In this document: piece by piece, positions 1 through 5,065 of the stretch | Layout of the letters: each line of letters opens with the position of its first letter | Numbering within the stretch: position 1 is the first letter of the stretch | Source: Hyphomicrobium sp. | GTDB taxonomy: Bacteria; Pseudomonadota; Alphaproteobacteria; Rhizobiales; Hyphomicrobiaceae | Assembly (NCBI GenBank): GCA_030598645.1 | Contig: JAUVPN010000134.1 | Span: forward strand, 1 to 7,359 | DNA: 7,359 nucleotides | Reading direction: 5' to 3' | Program-made: the position numbers and the translations under genes | Notes under the pieces: generated by a model | The model's database searches: none | Told to the model about the DNA's origin: nothing | Seen by the model: only the letters and a program-made list of their open reading frames with translations

Positions 1-62
1 ATGGCCATGACTTCGGCCTCGGTTAGTCCGCTAAAGGCAATGCAATCTTCCAGCGTAATCAT
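1..62 (-). CDS. Small hypothetical protein, N-terminal part only (cut by left edge)
   Basis: An ATG at 60-62 on the minus strand opens a frame that stays open to the window edge. The 20 visible residues read MITLEDCIAFSGLTEAEVMA. An ideal Shine-Dalgarno, AGGAG (69-73), lies 6 nt upstream, which makes the start convincing despite the short length. From memory, the pattern 'M-x-LEDCIA-x-x-GLTE-x-EV' resembles a family of small uncharacterised proteins found in rhizobia and relatives; I cannot confirm this with a search and no function is known to me. The visible part has no signal peptide or membrane segment. The gene lies downstream of usp in the same direction, but a hairpin (155-189) and its own FixK/FNR-like site (140-153) separate the two, so it probably has its own promoter. 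Confidence 0.7.
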   Translation of the reverse strand, partial: MITLEDCIAFSGLTEAEVMA

Positions 63-68
63 GGCTCA

Positions 69-73
69 CTCCT
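69..73 (-). promoter_or_regulatory. Shine-Dalgarno of the small left-edge gene
   Basis: AGGAG on the minus strand, 6 nt before the ATG at 62. It is one of the best ribosome-binding sites in the window and is the main reason for accepting the partial left-edge ORF as a gene. Confidence 0.7.
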
Positions 74-95
74 GCGCCCGTTTTCTGACCGCGCA

Positions 96-112
96 GAATG
101 ACGGTGTCATTC
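96..112. repeat. Perfect inverted repeat GAATGAC-GGT-GTCATTC
   Basis: Two perfect 7-bp arms are separated by 3 bp. The repeat lies between the FixK/FNR-like box (140-153) and the Shine-Dalgarno (69-73) of the small gene. The position fits either an operator near the transcription start or a short hairpin in the 5' untranslated region. The symmetry is seen directly; the function is inferred. I do not recognise the half-site as a named regulator's consensus. Confidence 0.5.
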
Positions 113-139
113 CAATGTCATAATACTCGTTGCAAGGCG

Positions 140-153
140 TTGATCCAGCTCAA
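140..153 (-). promoter_or_regulatory. FixK/FNR-type binding site upstream of the small gene
   Basis: On the minus strand the site reads TTGAGCTGGATCAA, against the FNR/FixK consensus TTGAT-N4-ATCAA: one half-site is perfect and the other differs at a single position. Its centre is about 84 nt upstream of the ATG at 62. If it acts at the usual -41.5 position, transcription would start near 105 with a 5' UTR of about 43 nt. The -10 region at that distance is weak; a TATTAT at 120-125 lies closer than normal. An oxygen-responsive Crp/FNR-family activator is the likely ligand. Confidence 0.6.
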
Positions 154-154
154 T

Positions 155-189
155 CCGCAATGACTAGCCGTGGGCTGGGGACATTGCGG
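155..189 (-). terminator. Stem-loop directly after the usp stop codon
   Basis: Perfect 8-bp outer arms CCGCAATG (155-162) and CATTGCGG (182-189) enclose a second small stem, AGCC/GGCT (166-169/173-176), with a GTG loop on the plus strand. The structure begins only 5 nt past the usp stop (195-197) on the minus strand, as expected of a 3' end. No T-run follows, so it may be a Rho-dependent end, an RNA-stabilising hairpin or a poor intrinsic terminator. It ends one base before the FixK/FNR-like box of the next gene. Confidence 0.5.
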
Positions 190-194
190 TTTAC

Positions 195-1073
195 CTACGT
201 CGAAGGCGGCACAGCGAGGACGTCTGAGGGTGCCTCTGTCAGCACCCACTCAGCGACACTTCCCAGCATCGCATGCTGCAAGCCACCACGCGCATGGGTG
301 CCAACCACGATAAGGTCGGGCTTATGCTCCTGCGCGTAACTTAGAATAACGTCCTCTGCCCAGCCGCGTTTAGAGACAGGCACAATCTCGGTAACATTTG
401 CATCGTCCGCTGACCCCAATGATTGGGCGACCTCAGCTAAAAAACCCTTTAACGCTAGGCGTCGCGTCTCTGCTTCAGCTTCACGCGTTTGTTGATCGTC
501 GCCGAGGATGGATCGCCGCGGTGAACCATAAGCCGTCAGGGCCGTGATGCGAGCCCGCGGGAACAGGCGGATCCCCAGTTCCAGAGCCTTCTGCGACGCG
601 GATGAAAAGTCGACAGCGACCAGTATCGTCTTATAAGCGCGTTCGGGTTTCGCCCTTACCAATAGCAGCGGAAATGCACCGTAGCGCAGCACACGATCCG
701 CGGTCGTGCCAAGCAGGTCTTGAACTAAGCTGCTGGGGCGATGCGTGCCGATCACGATAATGCTGGAGTTATCCTTCCTCGCCTGATCGATAATCATCTC
801 GTAGTCCCGCCCCCGCACCAGAACTTGTGTTGCTTTGGCGACGCCTTCTGCCTGTGCCTTGGAGACCATATCGCGCAGCACTTCGGTGGCAAAAGTATCG
901 TGCGCAGTGGCCACCTGATGCGGCAACGCATCGCTCGTAACATGGAGAATGGTGAGGGCCGCCCCGCGCGAACGCGCCATTTCCACCGCTCGCGAAAAGG
1001 CATTGCGGCTGCGCTCGGTCAGATCTACGCCGACGAGCACACTCAACTGGGAAGGGGAATCCACGTCGCTCAT
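195..1073 (-). CDS. Universal stress protein with two UspA domains
   Basis: This is a 292-residue cytoplasmic protein made of two tandem UspA folds, about residues 9-140 and 146-290. Each repeat starts with the usual beta strand and Asp (VLVGVDLTERS at 12-22; ILVAVDFSSAS at 150-160) and ends in the nucleotide-binding loop. The family consensus there is G-x2-G-x9-G-[ST]. Domain 1 has GTHR...GT (109-123) and domain 2 has GTHA...GS (258-272), so the second glycine is replaced in both, by Arg and Ala. ATP binding is therefore uncertain. Tandem Usp proteins of about 290 residues are a standard form, linked to survival under starvation, oxidative stress or low oxygen; the exact role is unknown. The start at 1071-1073 has GGAG 8 nt upstream. 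The gene follows the host-attachment gene by 56 nt in the same direction, probably as one operon. Confidence 0.93.
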   Translation of the reverse strand: MSDVDSPSQLSVLVGVDLTERSRNAFSRAVEMARSRGAALTILHVTSDALPHQVATAHDTFATEVLRDMVSKAQAEGVAKATQVLVRGRDYEMIIDQARKDNSSIIVIGTHRPSSLVQDLLGTTADRVLRYGAFPLLLVRAKPERAYKTILVAVDFSSASQKALELGIRLFPRARITALTAYGSPRRSILGDDQQTREAEAETRRLALKGFLAEVAQSLGSADDANVTEIVPVSKRGWAEDVILSYAQEHKPDLIVVGTHARGGLQHAMLGSVAEWVLTEAPSDVLAVPPST

Positions 1074-1129
1074 GGTTAGGTCTCCAAGTATCTCTGAATG
1101 GGCCTACCCCACGGCAAGCATCCAACTTT

Positions 1130-1579
1130 TCAGACATTTAGGACGGAAGCCAGATGCCTCGGTAGCTCCTCTACCGGTGTGTTCGTCAAGTCATTATCAA
1201 GCTCCGCTAAAACCCGTTCCCTTACAGGTTTAGACAAGGAAGCCCTGAGATCGCCGAGCGTCACTGGTGGTGCTACTAAGACGAGGCGGTCAAAGTCTCT
1301 CTGCGCTAGACGGTCCTCGATAAACGCCGCAAGCCGAACTGCGAAGGCCCGCTTTAGCTCGCGATGGGGATCTTGAGCCGGATCGATCGCATGACGCAGC
1401 ACATTGGCAGACTCAAAGGTGCGACCCGGCCTGTCACTCGACAACTCGCGAGTTGGCACATGATCGGTCGTCAGCACCCCGCCCTCAACAAGTGTCATGC
1501 CTTTGCCAGGGCCAAGATTGGCAAAAATCCGCGCGCGTGCACCATCTGCAATCAAAATCCATGTCGTCGTCGGTTTCAT
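1130..1579 (-). CDS. Host attachment protein family (baeRF-like) protein
   Basis: This 149-residue protein is typical in length and motifs of the family annotated 'protein required for attachment to host cells' (Host_attach). It has WILIADGARARIF near the N terminus (7-19), a central basic helix region (74-95), the strand RLVLVAPPVTLGDLRASL (98-115), and the C-terminal signature LDNDLTNTPVEELPRHL (127-143). From family knowledge, the name comes from an Agrobacterium attachment phenotype, while fold analyses relate it to the archaeo-eukaryotic release-factor (eRF1) middle domain, which suggests a ribosome or RNA role. The biochemical function is not established. There is no signal peptide or membrane segment, so it should be cytoplasmic, which sits poorly with a direct adhesin role. 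The Shine-Dalgarno is weak. It is the first gene of a likely operon with the downstream usp gene, with a FixK/FNR-like site about 70 nt upstream. Confidence 0.9.
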   Translation of the reverse strand: MKPTTTWILIADGARARIFANLGPGKGMTLVEGGVLTTDHVPTRELSSDRPGRTFESANVLRHAIDPAQDPHRELKRAFAVRLAAFIEDRLAQRDFDRLVLVAPPVTLGDLRASLSKPVRERVLAELDNDLTNTPVEELPRHLASVLNV

Positions 1580-1750
1580 GCATTCGGCCTGGGTCGATGA
1601 GGCATAGATGGGTTTGAGTTTTGATGAGAACCTCCAACCAAAAAATGACCTGCGTCAATTTCGATACCCTTCACCGTTTCGCCTCGCTACTGGACGTGGC
1701 TACATCCCGTACGCGGCTTACATACAGGCGATCGCGAGAGATACGATGAA
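1580..1750. other. Intergenic region between chaA-like gene and host-attachment gene
   Basis: This 171-bp spacer lies between two minus-strand genes. It contains the FixK/FNR-like site (1645-1658). I see no convincing terminator for the antiporter gene: only a 6-bp pair, TCGCCT (1679-1684) and AGGCGA (1726-1731), far apart. Apparent open frames across it are overlaps with neighbouring genes. Confidence 0.5.
1645..1658 (-). promoter_or_regulatory. FixK/FNR-like binding site upstream of the host-attachment/usp operon
   Basis: The minus strand reads TTGACGCAGGTCAT, close to the TTGAT-N4-ATCAA consensus and nearly symmetric in itself (TTGAC/GTCAT). Its centre is about 72 nt upstream of the ATG at 1579. 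With the usual -41.5 placement, transcription would start near 1610 with a leader of about 30 nt. No strong -10 is visible (CAAAACT-like at about 1617-1623). It is weaker than the site at 140-153, but the two support each other because both precede minus-strand genes of the same stress block. Confidence 0.45.
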
Positions 1751-2869
1751 CTAGGCAGGCGTGTCGAAAATCAGCATCACATAGGCCGCAAACAGCGCCA
1801 GGTGAACTGTGCCCAGGAGTATGTTTGTTCGAGCGCTCACGAACGTCACGAGGCTGACGACGAGGGTCACCGACAACAAGACGATATCCGAGCTGTTCAG
1901 CCCCAATTCGACAGGTTCGTTCATCACCCAACTGATTGTTAGAACAGCTGGAACCGTCATTCCGATGGTCGCCAGAGCCGACCCAAGGCAGATATTTACA
2001 GCACGTTGCAGTTGATTTTTTTGTGCCGCCTGGACTGCGCTGAGGCCTTCTGGGGTCAATACCAGGGCGGCAATCAAGAACCCACCCAAAGCAAGTGGGG
2101 CGCCCAGCTTTTCAATCCCGTAATCAACATAAATTGCGAGATTTTTTGATAGCAGAACGATCGGCAACATAGCCAACAGGAGCGCTATGCAGTGATATGG
2201 TACCGTCCGGACGGTGAAACCGTGATGATCATGTGACGCCTCTCCGACACCAGCCATATCGGCAACGGGTTGTCGGAAAATGTCACTATGGGTGATTGTC
2301 TGAACACCAAGAAACACTCCGTAAAGAATGACCGACATTCCTATAAGGAACGCTGCATGCAGTTGCGACAGCTCCCCGCCTGGCGCCGACGTCGAATACC
2401 GCGGCAGGATTAGTGAAAGAGCCGCGAGTGGTATGAGCACTGCAAGATAGGCATTTGCACCCTGCAAATTGTAATGCTGAAAGCGATGCCGCATCCCGCC
2501 GATCACGAGGGTGAGACCCACAAGGCCATTGAGCACGATCATGACGACAGAAAACATCGTTTCACGCGCCAACGTAGGCTTGTTGGAACCTGTAATCATG
2601 ATCGACGAGATAAGGGCTACCTCGATACCAATAACCGACAAGGTCAATATCAGCGTGCCATAGGGTTCGCCGAGGAGAGTGGCCAGGCTCTCCGCATGCC
2701 GCACAACGGCGAATGCTAGCCAGAACATGACAAAGAAGAGTCCAACCAGCAGGCCTGCCGAAGCCTGCCAGCCAGCGCTCGCCGGTGTCAAAAGGTCGCC
2801 AAGAAGCATGACGCAAATGAACGTCAAGTATCCAACGATCGTGGCGGCTTCACTGCGTATAAGCGCCAT
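1751..2869 (-). CDS. chaA: ChaA-type Ca2+(Na+,K+)/H+ antiporter
   Basis: This 372-residue inner-membrane protein is close to E. coli ChaA in length (about 366) and in motif order, as recalled from memory. It belongs to the Ca2+/cation antiporter (CaCA, Na_Ca_ex) superfamily. The first alpha-repeat, after VVRHAESLATLLGEPYG (55-71), carries the conserved Glu at 83 (IEVALIS). The second starts LTPEGLSAVQAAQKNQ (271-286), with Glu 274, and continues into a conserved membrane segment to about 310. About ten to eleven hydrophobic segments are visible. The product should exchange cytoplasmic Ca2+, Na+ or K+ for protons, aiding salt and alkaline-pH tolerance; substrate preference cannot be read from sequence. 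The loop between the halves (about 203-219) is short and His-rich (SHDHHG) rather than the acidic stretch of E. coli ChaA. The start has GAGGT (2879-2883) 9 nt upstream. It is divergent from the outer-membrane factor gene and probably transcribed alone. Confidence 0.93.
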   Translation of the reverse strand: MALIRSEAATIVGYLTFICVMLLGDLLTPASAGWQASAGLLVGLFFVMFWLAFAVVRHAESLATLLGEPYGTLILTLSVIGIEVALISSIMITGSNKPTLARETMFSVVMIVLNGLVGLTLVIGGMRHRFQHYNLQGANAYLAVLIPLAALSLILPRYSTSAPGGELSQLHAAFLIGMSVILYGVFLGVQTITHSDIFRQPVADMAGVGEASHDHHGFTVRTVPYHCIALLLAMLPIVLLSKNLAIYVDYGIEKLGAPLALGGFLIAALVLTPEGLSAVQAAQKNQLQRAVNICLGSALATIGMTVPAVLTISWVMNEPVELGLNSSDIVLLSVTLVVSLVTFVSARTNILLGTVHLALFAAYVMLIFDTPA

Positions 2870-3143
2870 GTCAATCTGACCTCAATTTCTGCCGATGCTC
2901 CATGTTGGACCTTAAGATGCAAATTGGAGCGATTGAGGCCTGAGAACGCAATAGACATTTCTGTTACCCTTCATCTGAGCACCCCATATCCGGCCGGAAG
3001 GCTCCAGCCTTCAATGGCGACCTGGCGTCCAACGAGGATTCGCATGGTCATCAGGATATTGCCGGAACCGGTCACGTTGTTTCTAGCCCGTAAGAAATTC
3101 TGCTTGCTAGAGCGCGAGGTAGCTCCAGCCGATTCGCAAGAAT

Positions 3144-3157
3144 CCTCTACCTAGAGG
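3144..3157. repeat. Palindrome CCTCTA-CC-TAGAGG
   Basis: Perfect 6-bp arms with a 2-bp centre, about 200 bp before the outer-membrane factor frame and about 275 bp before the antiporter start. It is adjacent to a second inverted repeat, GATTC-GCAA-GAATC (3131-3144). It resembles a dimeric-repressor operator in size. The half-sites recall MerR-type metal operators, but the spacing does not fit that class, so no regulator is assigned. Confidence 0.4.
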
Positions 3158-3259
3158 TGAAGCACTAAGGTGATGATTTACTCGCGGGCTAAACACCTAG
3201 TTGTTCAGGAGCACCATTGCATCGACTTTTCGTTTCAACTCGAGGATTCAACATGCGAA

Positions 3260-3278
3260 TCGATGTTTAAGTCATCGA
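3260..3278. repeat. Short inverted repeat TCGATG-N7-CATCGA
   Basis: Two 6-bp arms (3260-3265, 3273-3278) are separated by an AT-rich 7-bp spacer, about 70-90 bp before the longest outer-membrane factor frame. It could be an operator or a leader hairpin, or chance. Only the symmetry is seen. Confidence 0.25.
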
Positions 3279-3347
3279 GAATGCGCTGACACCGAAGCGT
3301 AGGCGTAACGAGCCATGCCGTAACCGCAGCAAGACGACAAGGTTCGG

Positions 3348-5021
3348 TTGGCTTGGAACAACCCAATGCGACCTACGATGGGCCGGCTACACGCCAACGA
3401 TCATAAACCGTCGAACTCGACCCGCCGGCGAATAGGAGAGGCCATCTCTTCGACCCCGAGCCTGCGACATCGCTCTTTTGCTTCGAGCGCTATTAGGATC
3501 GCCGTCCTGATTGCAGCGGCATCAGCAGGAGCCTGCGCCCTTGGTCCTGATTATGTGCCCCCACCAGCACCAGTACCTTATGAGTTCAGGGAGTTGCCTG
3601 GTTGGAAGATCGCTCAGCCCAGCGACGGTCTCGACCGCGGCGATTGGTGGACGATATACGGTGATCCAACGCTCGCCTCTTTGGTACAACAAGTCGAGAT
3701 CTCGAACCAGAACATCATCGCTGCCGAGGCTGCATACCGCCAATCCGTTGCCCTTGTGCGCCAAGCCCGTTCCGAACTTTTTCCATCCATCGGCCTCCGA
3801 TACAGCCCTAATCGGTGGCATGAGGGGGCTGGTGCCAGCGATGCGGTGGGTGACGTGGCGGCACAGAGCACAACCAAAACAACCGTCACACTCGATACGC
3901 TGGCGACTTGGGACATTGACGTCTGGGGCAAGACCCGGCGAACGATCGAAAGCAATGTCGCTGATGCGCAAGCAAGCGCTGCAGACTTGGCCAATGTTAC
4001 GCTGCTATCGCAGACCCAGCTAGCCCTTGCCTACTTCAATTTGCGCGCCGCCGAATCGCTGCAACGTTTACTCGATTCCACTGTTGACGCCTATAAGCGC
4101 ACACTCACGATTACGCAGGCGCGGTTTAAGCGGGGCGTCATATCGCGTTACGATGTAATTGCCGCCAAGACCCAAGTTAGGGCAGCTGAGGCACTCGCCA
4201 TAAACGTTGGCATTCAACGCGCCCAGCTTGAGCACGCCATCGCCGTGCTGATAGGCCTGCCACCTTCTGACTTCTCAATCGAGCCCGAGCCGTTGGTAGA
4301 AGATGTGCCTAGCGTGCCTTCTACCCTTCCTTCTCTGCTCCTCGAACGCCGCCCCGATATTGCAGCAGCTGAGCGCCGGATCGCTGGGCAGAATGCTCTT
4401 ATCGGTGTAGCGGTGGCGGCATACTTTCCCGACATAAGCCTATCCGGCTTCGGCGGCGGTGTTTTGCCAAACGCCGTCTACGGCTTCGTGGGAACTTCTG
4501 CGTTTCCAATCGCAGTGGCTAACGAAGTATGGTCCGTCGGCCTCGCGGCCGTTCAGACGATCATTGATGGCGGGCTGAGAAAAGAGCAAGTGGCGGCAGC
4601 TCTCGCAGCTTACTACGAGAGAGTTGCAAACTATCGACAGACCGTTCTTACAGCCTTCCAACAGGTCGAAGATGAACTCGCGAGCCTACGTATCCTCGCA
4701 GATCAACAAACTGTGCAGGACGACGCGGTGCGCCTATCGCGTGAATCGCTGGAGATCGCACTCACCGAGTACGAGGCTGGCACCGTCAATATAACTACGA
4801 TTGTCCAGGCGCAGGAGATCCTGCTCTCCAACGAACAACTGGCTCTTGCTACACTTCAGAACCGATTTGTCTCCAGTGTCAGCTTGATCCAGGCGCTTGG
4901 TGGCGGATGGGATGCGTCGCTGCTTCCAAGTTGGGACGAGCTTACGCACTGGCGGTCATGCGTAAACGTGCGCGAAGTTATGCGCGGACATATAAGCCCA
5001 GAACTTCCGCCTTGCTTATAA
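3348..5021 (+). CDS. RND efflux outer-membrane factor lipoprotein (NodT/OprM family)
   Basis: The longest open frame is 557 residues from a TTG; ATGs at 3366 and 3378 are alternatives. The product is a TolC-like trimeric channel that completes a tripartite efflux pump. The lipoprotein region is IRIAVLIAAASAGAC, with the acylated Cys at 63 followed by ALGPDYVPPP, the classic NodT-family mature start. Further family motifs are DWWTIYGDPTL (99-109), WDIDVWGKTRR (188-198), ARFKRGVISRYDVIAAKTQV (258-277) and LLERRPDIAAAERR (331-344), giving two OEP repeats of about 200 residues. The mature part (about 495) is normal in length, with a roughly 30-residue tail beyond the usual GGGWDASLLP end. The N-terminal extension is too long for a signal peptide. 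A good Shine-Dalgarno (3434-3441) precedes an in-frame ATC at 3444, so the true start may be there. It is convergent with the adaptor and pump genes, its likely partners. Confidence 0.93.
   Translation: MAWNNPMRPTMGRLHANDHKPSNSTRRRIGEAISSTPSLRHRSFASSAIRIAVLIAAASAGACALGPDYVPPPAPVPYEFRELPGWKIAQPSDGLDRGDWWTIYGDPTLASLVQQVEISNQNIIAAEAAYRQSVALVRQARSELFPSIGLRYSPNRWHEGAGASDAVGDVAAQSTTKTTVTLDTLATWDIDVWGKTRRTIESNVADAQASAADLANVTLLSQTQLALAYFNLRAAESLQRLLDSTVDAYKRTLTITQARFKRGVISRYDVIAAKTQVRAAEALAINVGIQRAQLEHAIAVLIGLPPSDFSIEPEPLVEDVPSVPSTLPSLLLERRPDIAAAERRIAGQNALIGVAVAAYFPDISLSGFGGGVLPNAVYGFVGTSAFPIAVANEVWSVGLAAVQTIIDGGLRKEQVAAALAAYYERVANYRQTVLTAFQQVEDELASLRILADQQTVQDDAVRLSRESLEIALTEYEAGTVNITTIVQAQEILLSNEQLALATLQNRFVSSVSLIQALGGGWDASLLPSWDELTHWRSCVNVREVMRGHISPELPPCL
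3434..3441 (+). promoter_or_regulatory. Shine-Dalgarno inside the annotated outer-membrane factor frame
   Basis: AGGAGAGG lies inside the open frame, with its AGGAG core 5 nt before an in-frame ATC (3444-3446). Starting there would leave a leader of about 30 residues ending at the lipobox Cys, a normal lipoprotein signal peptide. The upstream TTG (3348) and ATGs (3366, 3378) have only weak ribosome-binding sites. No in-frame ATG, GTG or TTG lies between this site and the lipobox. Confidence 0.45.
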
Positions 5022-5039
5022 TCTAAATTCATTTCAATG

Positions 5040-5057
5040 CGCTTTGGCGCCAAGGCG
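5040..5057. terminator. Candidate bidirectional hairpin between convergent efflux genes
   Basis: CGCTTTG and CAAGGCG form a 7-bp stem with one G-T pair around a GCGC loop; the core TTGGCGCCAA is a perfect palindrome. It sits in the 44-bp gap between the outer-membrane factor stop (5019-5021) and the adaptor stop (5066-5068). On the plus strand a short TTT follows, and the minus-strand exit is AT-rich but has no T-run. It is a plausible weak terminator serving both converging transcripts. Confidence 0.4.
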
Positions 5058-5065
5058 TTTGGCAC

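Larger units (their letters stand above)
2870..3347. other. Non-coding divergent spacer with short repeats
   Basis: This 478-bp region lies between the divergent antiporter and outer-membrane factor genes and should hold both promoters. I find no credible gene: the open frame at 2924-3154 has no Shine-Dalgarno, no recognisable family and low-complexity composition. No clear sigma-70 promoter stands out. Short repeats are present: the palindrome at 3144-3157, inverted repeats at 3131-3144 and 3260-3278, and 9-bp direct repeats CGAGGATTC (3033-3041, 3241-3249) and GCTCCAGCC (3001-3009, 3122-3130). Confidence 0.6.

Noticed and set aside
769..1137. Long alternative-frame ORFs over the usp gene (741-1079 plus, 769-1137 minus)
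   Set aside because: They overlap a clear UspA gene, and their translations are rich in Arg, Gly, His and Cys with no family motifs.
1671..1931. 86-codon minus-strand frame overlapping the antiporter 3' end
   Set aside because: It is a shadow frame of the antiporter coding region with no motif or ribosome-binding site.
2924..3154. Plus-strand open frame of 76 codons in the divergent spacer
   Set aside because: It has no Shine-Dalgarno, no recognisable domain and an unremarkable composition, and it crosses repeat-rich sequence. It is most likely chance.
3144..3157. MerR-type metal-responsive promoter at CCTCTACCTAGAGG
   Set aside because: The half-sites look similar to MerR operators, but the arms are too close together and no -35/-10 pair with the typical 19-20 bp spacing surrounds them on either strand.
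3522..3994. Antisense frames of 126 and 149 codons over the outer-membrane factor
   Set aside because: The plus-strand product matches the NodT/OprM family throughout, and the antisense frames show no domain signal.
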